Positions 52,291-62,029 are shown, numbered from the stretch's first letter. The stretch is 64,000 bases of DNA from Flavobacterium bizetiae (GCF_902804475.1 NZ_CADCSU010000040.1:1-64000), one strand, 5' to 3'. Program-made: numbers and translations. Notes: a model not told the origin generated them from the sequence alone.

Positions 52291-54072
52291 CTACAAATTT
52301 TTATCTCCTCTTAACTCGCGGTATTTTTTTCTTGCATCAACAAAGTAAATACTATCCTGATGGTTAAAAATTACCTTTTCATATAAAGGTTTTGCCTTTT
52401 CTGTATCTTTCAACTCGTCGTTGTAAATTTCTGCCGAAAAAAACAGCGCTTCATCTACATAAATTCCGTCGCCATGATTGTCAATGATCTGTTGATATTG
52501 GCTTAAAGCCGAATTAAAATCTTTTTGACTTTCATATATTTTACCTAAACGCAACAATGTTACAGCTTCTATTTCCTGCCCTTTAAAGGTCTTTAGAATA
52601 CTTTGAAACTGGGCAATTGCTTCCGGTTTCTTATTCTGATAAATCAAAAAGTCGCCTTTTGCAAATTGCTTCAATGCCGTTTGTGTCGAATCAGCAACCG
52701 TATTATCATTGATCAACAAAAAATATTCAAGAGCATCATTGGCGATCAATTGTGTATTGGCCGCTTTCAACTCTTTAAACTGTTTTAAAGCCCATTCGAA
52801 ATCGCCTTTGTAATAACTCGTTTTCGCTGCTTTTAAACTTGCTTCGTGCGCCATAACATCATTCTTTAAATCCAATTGAATTTGCGAATAATAAATCAAC
52901 GCCTGATTGAACTTTTCTTCTAAAAGCAAGATGTCTGCCAACTCCATCTTTGCATCTGCTTTTTGATAATCGTTCAAATTTAATTCTAACGCTTTTTTTA
53001 TAATTGTCTTAGCTTCTTCAGTCTTTTTAAGATTAAAAGCCAGGAAATGCGCCTGAATAATTTGCAAAGATAAGGTAAAAGGAGTTATTTCATAGGTTGT
53101 AAGCAATTGTTGTAACTCTGCACTAATAATTGGATAATCTTTTTCCTGTGCTCTGTCGATTTTAATTTGCATTAAATACGAATTCGTCTGTACTAATAAA
53201 TCTAAATCTTTAGTATTAAGCAATATAAAATTCAGGATTTCCTCAGCCGTTTCAGTATCATCTTCATTTAAGGCAAACTGACTTAAATTGACAATACTCG
53301 AAAGTGATTCCGGTTCGCGTTTGTAAATGGCTTTTTCCTGAATAAAGGCTTTTCCAAATTCTTTTTGCTGTACATAAAACCAACTTAGGTAATGATTCCA
53401 GAAAACGTCCTGATCTTTTTGAGTTCTTAAGATTAAAGCTTTTCGCATGGCATCTTTAAAAGCCGTATTATCCGTTTCACCGTTCATGAAACGCGATAAT
53501 TGCGTTTGAATTAAATTGGCATTTTGCGGATTTTTATACGATTCTGTCAACAGAAGTTCGATCATCTGATCTGTTTTACCTAATTGCCCATACAACATCC
53601 CTATCTGGAAATTGAAATTGTAATTGGGCTGAATCTGCATTGCGGCCTGATACGATTTTAAGGCATATTCGAGCAATACTTTTTTCTCGAAAGAATTCGC
53701 AATTCCGTAAACATCATTCGGACTTGTTTTGATTTTTTCGATGGCCTGCTCGTAGTAATCTTTGGCTTTAGACTCGTTTTTCTGTAATTGAAAGTTATAG
53801 CCCAATTCTACTAAGAAAACACCTTGTTTGTATCGGTTATAACGTTCCTGAATGATTTTTTGTGCCAGATCAAATTGCTGCAATTGCTGATAACAATCTA
53901 CCGTTCTTAAAAAATACTGAGTATTAGATGGTGAAGCTTTTAAAAGCTCTTCGTAACTGATTTTAGCTTTCTCGAAATCACCTTTATCGTAGTAATATTG
54001 CGCCAATTGCTCATTTTGTGCAAATGCAAAACCAGACCATAATAAAACGATATAAATAAAGATGTTTTTCAT
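52291..54072 (-). CDS. Exported tetratricopeptide-repeat protein
   Basis: A 593-residue protein with a signal peptide (MKNIFIYIVLLWSGFAFAQ) and TPR units along nearly its whole length: QLAQYYYDKGDFEKAKISYE at the start, KLAYNF-like helices in the middle and LRLGKIYESQKDFNSALSQY near the end. It should be a periplasmic scaffold. No extra catalytic or anchoring domain seen. Promoter side is a CAGT repeat region. Partner unknown. Confidence 0.85.
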   Translation of the reverse strand: MKNIFIYIVLLWSGFAFAQNEQLAQYYYDKGDFEKAKISYEELLKASPSNTQYFLRTVDCYQQLQQFDLAQKIIQERYNRYKQGVFLVELGYNFQLQKNESKAKDYYEQAIEKIKTSPNDVYGIANSFEKKVLLEYALKSYQAAMQIQPNYNFNFQIGMLYGQLGKTDQMIELLLTESYKNPQNANLIQTQLSRFMNGETDNTAFKDAMRKALILRTQKDQDVFWNHYLSWFYVQQKEFGKAFIQEKAIYKREPESLSSIVNLSQFALNEDDTETAEEILNFILLNTKDLDLLVQTNSYLMQIKIDRAQEKDYPIISAELQQLLTTYEITPFTLSLQIIQAHFLAFNLKKTEEAKTIIKKALELNLNDYQKADAKMELADILLLEEKFNQALIYYSQIQLDLKNDVMAHEASLKAAKTSYYKGDFEWALKQFKELKAANTQLIANDALEYFLLINDNTVADSTQTALKQFAKGDFLIYQNKKPEAIAQFQSILKTFKGQEIEAVTLLRLGKIYESQKDFNSALSQYQQIIDNHGDGIYVDEALFFSAEIYNDELKDTEKAKPLYEKVIFNHQDSIYFVDARKKYRELRGDKNL

Positions 54073-54237
54073 ATTTCAGTCTTTTTTCAGTATTCAGTTT
54101 TCAGTCTCAGTTTTCAGTCCCGGTTTTCAGTATTCAGTCTCTCCCAATAACTATCGGGATCAGCCTCAGTAATCATCGTAATTCACTGTAAACTGTCACT
54201 GCGACTGAAAACTGCGACTAAAAACTGCGACTGTAAA
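54073..54237. repeat. CAGT/ACTG short-period repeat with two opposed halves
   Basis: From 54075 to 54140 the words TCAGTATTCAGTTTTCAGT repeat; from about 54190 to 54240 the words ACTGCGACTGAAAACTGCGAC repeat, being largely the complement. The two could pair into a hairpin. Confidence 0.75.
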
Positions 54238-55053
54238 CTATACTTTCTTAGATTTCCAGATTATCAAAGCTACGCCAATTAATATAAACGGAATACTAAG
54301 TATTTGTCCCATATTAATGATCATATTATTCTCGAAGCTTTCCTGATTTTCTTTAAAAAATTCGATTATAAATCGGGCTACAAACATTAAAGTTAGGAAA
54401 TATCCAAAAATTAATCCATCTGATTTTCTAATATTCTTTGATTTATAAAGATAAAGAACAATTCCGAAAATCAATAAATACGCAAATGCCTCATACAATT
54501 GCGTTGGATGCCTTGGGATCATATCGTCTCTTTCGAAAACAACACCCCAATTTCCGTTTGTTGGTTTTCCGTAGATTTCAGAATTCATAAAATTTCCAAA
54601 TCTGATAAAAGCTCCTGTAACCGGAACTCCAATGGCCATTTTATCTAAAATCCATAAAAATTTAACTTTGTATTTTCTACAGTATAAGATCATTGCGATC
54701 AAAACCCCAATTGATCCTCCGTGACTTGCCAATCCCTGATAACCTACAAATTTGTAAACTCCCGCTACTTTCTGAATAGGCAAAAGAATCTCTATTGGGT
54801 GTTGCAAAAAATAAGCTGGTTCATAAAAAAAACAATGTCCTAATCTTGCGCCTAAAATGGTCCCAACAATTACATAAACCAGTAAACTATCGAGATTATC
54901 CAGCGAAAGATGTTCTTTTTTGTAAATACTTCTTACGATATAATACCCCAGTAAAAGCCCGCAAGCAAAAAGAGCTCCATAATATTTTAAAGGAAAACTA
55001 TCTGTTATCATGAAAATAACCGGATCTACATTCCAATTTAAAATTCCGTTCAT
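54238..55053 (-). CDS. lgt: Prolipoprotein diacylglyceryl transferase
   Basis: Adds diacylglycerol to lipobox cysteines. 271 residues with seven helices. GYQGLASHGGSIGVLIA, the Lgt signature IRFGNFMNSEIYGKPTNG and PRHPTQLYEAFAYL are all in place. It would process the many lipoproteins coded in this window. A hairpin and serS lie upstream. Confidence 0.95.
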   Translation of the reverse strand: MNGILNWNVDPVIFMITDSFPLKYYGALFACGLLLGYYIVRSIYKKEHLSLDNLDSLLVYVIVGTILGARLGHCFFYEPAYFLQHPIEILLPIQKVAGVYKFVGYQGLASHGGSIGVLIAMILYCRKYKVKFLWILDKMAIGVPVTGAFIRFGNFMNSEIYGKPTNGNWGVVFERDDMIPRHPTQLYEAFAYLLIFGIVLYLYKSKNIRKSDGLIFGYFLTLMFVARFIIEFFKENQESFENNMIINMGQILSIPFILIGVALIIWKSKKV

Positions 55054-55095
55054 CTTGCTTTATTTTTTTGTTCAAGTTCCTAGCTAAAATTAAGA

Positions 55096-55126
55096 AACCT
55101 AACAGATTTTAAAAACCTGTTAGGTT
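55096..55126 (-). terminator. Hairpin after serS
   Basis: Arms AACCTAACAG and CTGTTAGGTT with an 11-nt loop, 26 bp past the serS stop. The following U-run is weak, so it may be a spacer repeat instead of a terminator. Confidence 0.5.
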
Positions 55127-55151
55127 GACTATAAGAACTATAAAAGTTATT

Positions 55152-56423
55152 TTAATTTATAATATCAAATCCGCAGTACGGACGTAAAACTTCCGGAATT
55201 ACAATTCCTTCCGGAGTTTGGTAATTTTCTAATATTCCTGCCAAAACTCTTGGCAAAGCCAATGAACTTCCGTTAAGCGTGTGTGCCAATTGGTTTTTTC
55301 CGTCTTTGTCTTTGAAACGCAATTTCAAACGATTTGCCTGAAAAGTTTCGAAGTTAGAAACTGAACTAATCTCTAACCAACGATCCTGCGCTGTAGAAAA
55401 CACTTCAAAATCATACGTCAAAGCCGATGTGAAACCCATATCGCCACCACATAAACGTAAAACGCGGTAAGGCAATTTCAGTTCTTTCAAAATATCTTTT
55501 ACGTGTTCTACCATTCCGTCAAGTGCTTCATAAGACTTATCAGGATGTTCAACACGCACGATTTCTACTTTATCAAATTGGTGCAAACGGTTTAATCCGC
55601 GTACGTGTGCTCCGTAAGAACCTGCTTCACGACGGAAACATGGCGTATATGCCGTATATAAAACCGGTAATTCAGCTTCAGTTAAAAGAACATCGCGAAA
55701 TAAATTCGTAACAGGAACCTCAGCCGTTGGAATCAAATATAAATCATCAATTGTTGAATGATACATTTGTCCTTCTTTGTCCGGTAATTGTCCTGTTCCG
55801 TAACCTGAAGCTTCGTTTACCAAATGCGGCACCTGAACTTCGTTATATCCTGCAGCAGTATTTTTATCTAAAAAGTAATTGATCAAAGCACGTTGCAAAC
55901 GAGCCCCTTTTCCTTTATAAACCGGAAATCCTGCACCAGCAATTTTCACACCCAATTCAAAATCGATGATATCATATTTTTTTACCAATTCCCAGTGAGG
56001 TTGTGCACCTTCGTGAAGAACCGGAATATCACCTTCTTCAAAAACATTCAAATTGTCGTCCGGAGTTTTTCCTTCAGGAACAATATCAGCCGGAAGATTT
56101 GGTAATGTATATAATTTATCAGTCAATTCGGCTGCCAAAGCATCTGCTTTTTCACCTAGTTCTTTACTTTTTTCTTTTAATGAAACCGTTTTTTCTTTTA
56201 AGATTGCCGCTTTAGACTTCTCTCCCGCTTTCATTAATTCTCCAATATCTTTGGACAATTTATTAGATTCAGATAAAGTGTTGTCTAATTCTACTTGTGT
56301 AGCACGACGGTTTTCGTCTAATTGCACGACTTCTTCAACAACGCTTTTAGCATCGATATTTCGTTTTGCTAAAGCCTTGATTACTTTCTCTTGATTTTCT
56401 CTAATAAATGCGATTTGTAACAT
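55152..56423 (-). CDS. serS: Serine-tRNA ligase
   Basis: Class II synthetase, 423 residues. The N-terminal antiparallel coiled-coil arm for tRNA binding runs about 30-100; TAEVPVTNLF is motif-1 region; FRREAGSYGAHVRGLNRLHQ is motif 2; LNGSSLALPRVLAGILEN is motif 3. Full length. A TAAATTTG box lies 42 bp before the start. Confidence 0.97.
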   Translation of the reverse strand: MLQIAFIRENQEKVIKALAKRNIDAKSVVEEVVQLDENRRATQVELDNTLSESNKLSKDIGELMKAGEKSKAAILKEKTVSLKEKSKELGEKADALAAELTDKLYTLPNLPADIVPEGKTPDDNLNVFEEGDIPVLHEGAQPHWELVKKYDIIDFELGVKIAGAGFPVYKGKGARLQRALINYFLDKNTAAGYNEVQVPHLVNEASGYGTGQLPDKEGQMYHSTIDDLYLIPTAEVPVTNLFRDVLLTEAELPVLYTAYTPCFRREAGSYGAHVRGLNRLHQFDKVEIVRVEHPDKSYEALDGMVEHVKDILKELKLPYRVLRLCGGDMGFTSALTYDFEVFSTAQDRWLEISSVSNFETFQANRLKLRFKDKDGKNQLAHTLNGSSLALPRVLAGILENYQTPEGIVIPEVLRPYCGFDIIN

Positions 56424-56465
56424 AGCTTGATTTTTATAACTATTGTATTTTTTTTATAATGGAAG

Positions 56466-56473
56466 CAAATTTA
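56466..56473 (-). promoter_or_regulatory. TAAATTTG -7 box of serS
   Basis: CAAATTTA on the plus strand, 42 bp before the start at 56423. Confidence 0.4.
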
Positions 56474-56636
56474 AGGAAATGTTTTATAAGATCACGACAA
56501 AGTTGATTCTAAAGTTATTTCGCGGGTTATTACGAAGAGATACACGAAGAATACACAGAGATTTTAAATATTTCTTCATGAAACTTCACATCTTCGAAAA
56601 TAAAAAATCAGTAAATTGCCATTAAAAATTATCCTT

Positions 56637-57245
56637 ATGCTTATCGACCATTTTATCGAAGATTTCTCTAAGACTTTCAGCGATCTTTCTACTTCAGAAC
56701 CATGGAATATTACGAATGACCTTAAAAACACAATCGAAAAAATGATCCTCAATCTGGGTGATGATTACATCATTCAGGACAATATCGCCATTCATAAATC
56801 GGCCACGATCGAAAATAATGTTACGATAAAAAAACCGGCAATTATTGGCGAGAACTGCTACATTGGGGCAAATGCTTATTTTAGAGAAGGCGTTTATTTA
56901 GATCAATCGGTAAAAATTGGTCCGGGTTGCGAAATAAAAAACAGCATTATTTGTTCAGGCACAGCGATTGCCCATTTTAATTATATCGGAAACAGCATCA
57001 TTGGCAGAAACATCAATTTTGAAGCAGGTTCGATTGCCGCAAATCATTACAACGAAAGAGCGAATAAAAAAATATCCGTGCTTTATGATAACAAGATTAT
57101 CGAAACAAATTCAGATAAATTTGGTTCTTTGGTTGGGGATAATTCCAGAATTGGAGCCAATGCCGTATTGTCGCCAGGAACTATATTGGTTAAAAATTCT
57201 ATTGTAAAAAGATTAGAATTAGTTGAACAAGTGGTTCCGGAATAG
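56637..57245 (+). CDS. Left-handed beta-helix (hexapeptide-repeat) transferase-like protein
   Basis: A 202-residue protein from ATG 56637; a TTG 21 bp earlier is in frame but has no better ribosome-binding context. After about 45 helical residues the hexapeptide pattern runs from ATIENNVTIKKPAIIGENCY to NSRIGANAVLSPGTILV. This is the shape of acyl- and nucleotidyl-sugar transferases such as the C-terminal domain of GlmU. No catalytic His motif was spotted with confidence. Substrate unknown. Confidence 0.78.
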   Translation: MLIDHFIEDFSKTFSDLSTSEPWNITNDLKNTIEKMILNLGDDYIIQDNIAIHKSATIENNVTIKKPAIIGENCYIGANAYFREGVYLDQSVKIGPGCEIKNSIICSGTAIAHFNYIGNSIIGRNINFEAGSIAANHYNERANKKISVLYDNKIIETNSDKFGSLVGDNSRIGANAVLSPGTILVKNSIVKRLELVEQVVPE

Positions 57246-57426
57246 TGATATTCCACAGAGATCCAAGGAGATTTGGCAAAGATATTTCAGAATAGAATTA
57301 AACCCCAGCGGGGTGAAATTCTTTACGCATTAATATATTGACTATCTGTAGATTGAACACAAAACCAATACAATTTTCTATAAATATTTCGCTCCTCTGG
57401 AGCTATATCTTATTTATCTGTCGCTT
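57246..57426. repeat. Spacer with two 5-3-5 palindromes
   Basis: ACCCCagcGGGGT at 57302-57314 and GCTCCtctGGAGC at 57390-57402, the same kind as the cluster at 37664-37840. AT-rich otherwise. Confidence 0.8.
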
Positions 57427-58896
57427 CTATTCTTTTATCACTCTAAAAATTTCTGTTGAATTTCCTCCAACAACTTTTAGTACATAAAAACCAGATGCTA
57501 ATGTCGAAACATCGATTTTTCCATCGGTGCTTTTTCCTTTTAAAACCGAAACCGATTCGAAACTAAAAACCTCATAATCAAAATTAAGATCAAAGTTCTC
57601 AACTGAAACAATTGTAGAAACAGGATTTGGAGAAATTACAGGCTTTTTAATATCTGGAATTTGAGGCTTAGTATTATTACAAGCACTTTCTATCAACGAT
57701 GGCAAATCTGTTTCATCATAAACTAGAGAATATTTCAGTTCGTTAGCGCTACGGAACAATTCACACGCTTTTTTGTACTTGTGCTGATCGAGATAAATGA
57801 TTCCGAGATTTTTCATCGCATACGAATTGTTTTTATCCACTTTCAATGCGTCTTTCAAATCTGTAATTCCTTTATCTGACTCTCCTAATTTATGATAAAG
57901 TAAACCTCGGGTCGTTTTTAGATTTCTCCCTCCATAAAATGCATTACGTTCTGTAATGGCTTTTTCGTTTTTAAAAGCAATTGTAATATTATCCATTGCT
58001 TTTTGATATTCGCCGGTATCACTATAAAATTCTGCAAGCGCCCATCTCGCATCGGCCATTTCAGGTTTTTGGGTTACAATTTTTTCTAAATAATAACTTG
58101 CCAAATCATACGCTTTTCGATCTTGCAAAAGAGTCGCAAAATTGTATAAAATATGCAAATCCTCAGGAGCATTTTTTATGGCTTTAAAATAATAATTAAA
58201 AGCAAAACTATCCATATCGAGCGAGGCATAGATACTCGCCAATCTGTCGTAAAGTTTGCCTCTGAATACATCTTTCTTTTCTGCCAAAGAATCTGAAAGC
58301 GCTTTGTTTTTAGGATCTTTATCTATAGAATATTCTACTTTTTTTAAATCTTCAAGTGCTAAGGTGGTATTTCCTAAACTAATACTTAAAACCCCGCGAT
58401 TGTACAAATCATTCACTTTAACCGGATTGTAATTGGTTCTTTTATTAATATCCGTCAATAATTGAAGTGCTTTTTTAACCGATTCTTCCCTGTCTTTACC
58501 AAACGGCAATTTATGATCGGTTCTGCTTACTAATTTTCCGTGCGAATAATTCAATGTAACCAATTTTTCACCTTGCTTATTGTACTGATAAGAATCGCCA
58601 TTTTTTAAACCTTTATCATAATAAAAAATCTCATTGAGTTTTCCGTTAGGATAAAAAGTTTTAGTACTGTCCGGTTTTTGATCTGGTCCGTACCAAATTT
58701 CTACAGAAACTGTATGATCATTATAAAAATAGCGGGAAACATCTTCCTTCTTTTCATCGTTTTTTTCCTGAGCGCATAACAAAACAGGCAAAAACAATAA
58801 AGCAAAAAATATCTTTTTATAACTAAAAATTGGTCGGGTCAAAGTGATAAGGATTAAATACGAATTCAAATTTCGTGTAAAATTACTTATGTTCAA
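57427..58896 (-). CDS. TPR protein with T9SS-type C-terminal tail
   Basis: A 489-residue protein. Signal peptide with a long n-region (core FFALLFLPVLLCAQ, about 31-43); a MORN-like segment (about 65-110: TFYPNGKLNEIFYYDKGLKNG); TPR units (about 160-390); and a final ~80-residue domain (KPVISPNPVSTIVSVENF, ending TEIFRVIKE) with the PNP motif of type A T9SS sorting domains. So it would be surface-located. Its start overlaps the phospholipase gene by 14 bp, indicating coupled translation. Confidence 0.82.
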   Translation of the reverse strand: MNISNFTRNLNSYLILITLTRPIFSYKKIFFALLFLPVLLCAQEKNDEKKEDVSRYFYNDHTVSVEIWYGPDQKPDSTKTFYPNGKLNEIFYYDKGLKNGDSYQYNKQGEKLVTLNYSHGKLVSRTDHKLPFGKDREESVKKALQLLTDINKRTNYNPVKVNDLYNRGVLSISLGNTTLALEDLKKVEYSIDKDPKNKALSDSLAEKKDVFRGKLYDRLASIYASLDMDSFAFNYYFKAIKNAPEDLHILYNFATLLQDRKAYDLASYYLEKIVTQKPEMADARWALAEFYSDTGEYQKAMDNITIAFKNEKAITERNAFYGGRNLKTTRGLLYHKLGESDKGITDLKDALKVDKNNSYAMKNLGIIYLDQHKYKKACELFRSANELKYSLVYDETDLPSLIESACNNTKPQIPDIKKPVISPNPVSTIVSVENFDLNFDYEVFSFESVSVLKGKSTDGKIDVSTLASGFYVLKVVGGNSTEIFRVIKE

Positions 58897-60427
58897 CCAA
58901 TAATTCTTTCAATTCATTGGTTTTTAAATACGCCGCGAAACGTCCGGAAAGCAATAGAACTTCTCTTTCTTCGGGCGTAATTCTTAGTTTGGTTTCAACG
59001 TGCGAGGCATATTCGTATAACATTAAAACCTGTCGTGGCGACAAATCTTTGAACTTTTCTTTATTTAATGTTGCCACGATAACTTCGCCATCTTTATCTT
59101 TTGTAAACGAATCTTCACCAAACTTCGAGATTAGATCCAGTTTAAAACTACCATACAACTTTACCCAACTACTCGATTCGTCGTTCGTGTTTTTCAATTC
59201 GGTTACCAATTCTTCGTAATTCTCGTCCTTGTTCATCTTGATTAAATAATCCCGAATGGTGGTAAAACCAATAATCTGATAATTCGAAACCGGAATTTTA
59301 TAACGTTCAAACGTGTTTTCTATATCTTTATCAAAAGTCATATATCTTGTTTGAACCGTATATAAAGAAGCCGTTTCGAACAACGAAATCAATCTTATTT
59401 TCGCATCGTTTATGTAGGGCGTTTTCTTTCCTTGTCCCAGGCAATCAATAAAAAGCGCCTTCTTGTTTTTATCATTCACCTTTGTGTCGTTATGAAGTAA
59501 TTCGACCAAAGTTTTATAGCCCATATTGTCCGAAGCGCCGCCATCGACAATACACAATATCTTCTCTTGATTTTTCACGCCAAATTTCACTTTAGGCAAA
59601 ACGCCCGGAAAAGCCGAACTTGCCGTTATAGCATACGTAAGCGGAAAATTATAACCATCGTTAACCTCATTTTCGTTTAAGGCAATCGAAGCTTTATTGG
59701 GCGCCAAAGACGAATTGAGATTAAGACCTCTAATAATATGCGGCATAAACGGAATCCGTTCGCCATTATTAAAAGCCGTTCCGTTCGCCACAAACATGGG
59801 CAAAGACGGAGTTGCGGTGCTATTTTTTGGAACAAAAAAATCCGACAACAACATTTGAGTTCCAAACTTATTTGTGTTATCGGGATTTAGCGCGTCGTAT
59901 TGCAAAATATCCGAATCTATTCGCTGCGTCATCGATATTTTATCGCCTTTTTCGTTTCGGCTATTGTTTAAAAGAGAGAGAATATTAGCCGATTTATCGA
60001 CATAATCCTTATAAGCATCGGCTTTAGAAAAGTAGAATTCGTTGAAAGAGCAATTATCATAAAACAATTTATTTTTAAGAATTGTTAAATAATAGCCTGC
60101 CGAGAAGCAACCTCCGGAAACCGTTGAGAAATAGTCGATTTCGTTCAAAAAATTACGCTGCGAATTGTCTTCATGAATTTCTTCTAAACCCAAAAGCACG
60201 CCCATACTAAAAAATTGCGCTCTCGAACCTCCGCCCGAAATCCCAATTCCCAACGCAATATTAGGATTCTGAAACTTCGTATCCCGTTCCTGAACCGACT
60301 TATAATCGTCTAATGCAACCGCGGGAATCGAACTATAATTAATTTCCGAAAAAAGGTTTATTTTATTCTGAGAATATCCCATCTGAAGAAAAAGAAAAAG
60401 CAATATCTGGCAGTATTTATATCTCAT
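58883..60427 (-). CDS. Patatin/cPLA2-like phospholipase
   Basis: A 514-residue exported protein (signal MRYKYCQILLFLFLQMGYSQ). Oxyanion loop GISGGGSRAQF (62-72); nucleophile Ser104 in STVSGGCFSAG, an SGG form nearer to cPLA2 than to the patatin GxSxG; Asp295 in IVDGGASDNMGYK completes the Ser-Asp dyad. It should hydrolyse lipid acyl chains outside the cytoplasm. It is co-transcribed with the T9SS-tailed TPR protein. Confidence 0.85.
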   Translation of the reverse strand: MRYKYCQILLFLFLQMGYSQNKINLFSEINYSSIPAVALDDYKSVQERDTKFQNPNIALGIGISGGGSRAQFFSMGVLLGLEEIHEDNSQRNFLNEIDYFSTVSGGCFSAGYYLTILKNKLFYDNCSFNEFYFSKADAYKDYVDKSANILSLLNNSRNEKGDKISMTQRIDSDILQYDALNPDNTNKFGTQMLLSDFFVPKNSTATPSLPMFVANGTAFNNGERIPFMPHIIRGLNLNSSLAPNKASIALNENEVNDGYNFPLTYAITASSAFPGVLPKVKFGVKNQEKILCIVDGGASDNMGYKTLVELLHNDTKVNDKNKKALFIDCLGQGKKTPYINDAKIRLISLFETASLYTVQTRYMTFDKDIENTFERYKIPVSNYQIIGFTTIRDYLIKMNKDENYEELVTELKNTNDESSSWVKLYGSFKLDLISKFGEDSFTKDKDGEVIVATLNKEKFKDLSPRQVLMLYEYASHVETKLRITPEEREVLLLSGRFAAYLKTNELKELLVEHK

Positions 60428-60842
60428 TTTTGGGCTTTTATAATCGCTAAATCACTAAGAGCTAAATTAATAAAGTTATTTCACAAACAAATACCAACAC
60501 TTCACAAAGATTCCCTAAGTTTTCTTTAAAAAAATTTGAAATTAATCGCGTAATCCCGAAGCCATCTGGAGCAGAGTTCGTCTTCAAATTGTCAGGCTGA
60601 GCGAAGTCGAAGCCATTTTTTTAGCCACATATTAGAATGATTAAAATGATTTTTTAAAATCGGCTTAAATCTGGGTGAACAAAATAATCCACTAGAATTT
60701 ATTAATCGCGCAAAAACGCAGAGTCGCAAAGAAAATAAAACTTCGCACCTCTGCGTCTTTGCGCGAAAATTTCGAGACATTCAATCAAAAACCTTAGTGC
60801 TCTTTGCGGTTAAAAAATCTCTGCAGTTAAACACATAAAAAA
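60428..60842. repeat. 415-bp gap with inverted repeat and spacer words
   Basis: Contains aatcccgaagccatctgga, a gtcaggctgagcgaagtcgaag phrase (60588-60610) and a hairpin with 26-bp arms and a few mismatches (60706-60731 with 60741-60766; cores CGCAGAG and CTCTGCG). No gene or RNA recognised. Confidence 0.7.
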
Positions 60843-61385
60843 TTAAGCCCTCTTTATCTCATGCCCCACATATTCCTCCAAAGCAGCAAACATATCATCT
60901 ACCGAAAGCACTTCGAAATCAGGATGATTTTTCAGGAAATTAGCATTTAGCTTCACTAGATTTTCTTCCAATTCAAAAAAAGTATCATTGTTTAGCAAAT
61001 CACGAGTCGGGTTTACACCTTCCAGTTTTCCGCTTACAAATTTATTCAGCTTTACGCTGCTCATTAATTTCACCTTTTTACTTTGTTGCTGAAACAATTC
61101 AAGATGTTTTTCGGCACCAATCAAAGCCAAACCTTCTTCAATAAGTTCGTTCAGTTCCTTATTCCAACCCGATTTATACACAAACTGACCAAAATTACCT
61201 TCGGCATATTGCGAATAGTAATAATCAAGATAATAACTCATCAAAGCATCTTCATGAATAAATTCGTCATCGACACCTTCCTCACGCATTAAATTAATCA
61301 CCGAAATATTAGAGTGAATCACATCCTGAAGATTTTCACTATTCATTGCCGTTTCAGAAACTATTATTCTACCAAATTCCTCCAT
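60843..61385 (-). CDS. DMP19-like (DUF4375) protein
   Basis: A 180-residue cytosolic protein. I chose the ATG at 61385 (MEEFGRIIVSETAMNSENL); the upstream 37 residues of the open frame read through a dispersed repeat and are unlikely. The stretch ALMSYYLDYYYSQYAEGNFG and FVYKSGWN is typical of DMP19/DUF4375 proteins, some of which resemble DNA mimics. Helical and acidic. Function unproven. Confidence 0.72.
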   Translation of the reverse strand: MEEFGRIIVSETAMNSENLQDVIHSNISVINLMREEGVDDEFIHEDALMSYYLDYYYSQYAEGNFGQFVYKSGWNKELNELIEEGLALIGAEKHLELFQQQSKKVKLMSSVKLNKFVSGKLEGVNPTRDLLNNDTFFELEENLVKLNANFLKNHPDFEVLSVDDMFAALEEYVGHEIKRA

Positions 61386-61451
61386 TTTGTTTTTGTTTTG
61401 AGATTGTCCTGCAAATTTCGGCGAAATAATAATAACAATGCGAATAATTTT

Positions 61452-61540
61452 TTGGGCGTTCCCTCCGGTCGGGCTATTCACTGCAAGTCCTCGCACTTCC
61501 TTCGTCAGGCTGTGGGCTTTTCGCTGCTATCCCTAACGCA
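61452..61540. repeat. Dispersed-type element with imperfect ends
   Basis: Starts TTGGGCGTTCCCTCCGGTCG and ends GCTGCTATCCCTAACGC; GCGTT and GGGA parts of the left end can pair with the right end. From memory, this wording is repeated in many Flavobacterium genomes. G+C is higher than in the surroundings. Confidence 0.7.
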
Positions 61541-61619
61541 AAAAGCATCAAAACAGCATTTGGCAAAGATTTTGTTTTACACATTCAAAATTTCAACTAA
61601 CCAATTAAACCACAACAGC

Positions 61620-62003
61620 ATGAAAGAAACCATATACAAAAGTTTATTACTATCTCTTTTAATAACCAATACCTGGGCAGTTATTACATTCTTCATCTAT
61701 TTCTTTGAATCAGGATTATTTGTCAGTGTTGGAACTCTTTTAATTTTTATATCGAGTTGCTGGATTAGTGCCGGATTAGGTTTGTTAGCAATAGTACTTT
61801 CATTTTTAAAAATCTGGAAATCCAACCAATCAAAAGTTTTTACATTAGTTCTCACTGGTTGGTTTAATATTTTCTTTTCAATTTTGCTTATTACAACAAC
61901 TTTTTTCGAAATAATTGTTCCTGAATCTTTTATTGATTCCTTTTTTATAATTAATCTCATTATTCCGGTGGTGATATATTTTAGAACAAAAAGATTATTT
62001 TAG
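61620..62003 (+). CDS. Small four-helix membrane protein
   Basis: A 127-residue protein from ATG 61620 (MKETIYKSLLLSLLITNTW); the frame is open much further upstream, but that part is the reverse of the DMP19 gene and the repeat element. Four hydrophobic helices (about 8-27, 35-56, 74-94, 105-120). Not recognised. A lipoprotein gene follows by 26 bp on the same strand. Confidence 0.65.
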   Translation: MKETIYKSLLLSLLITNTWAVITFFIYFFESGLFVSVGTLLIFISSCWISAGLGLLAIVLSFLKIWKSNQSKVFTLVLTGWFNIFFSILLITTTFFEIIVPESFIDSFFIINLIIPVVIYFRTKRLF

Positions 62004-62029
62004 CTTGACATTTTCTCTAACAAATACTT

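Noticed and set aside
61386..61496. Upstream extension of the DMP19-like gene
   Set aside because: It reads through a dispersed repeat and would put 37 unrelated residues before a good ATG.
61314..61619. Long upstream extension of the small membrane protein
   Set aside because: It is antisense to the DMP19 gene and includes repeat DNA; the ATG at 61620 gives a clean membrane protein.
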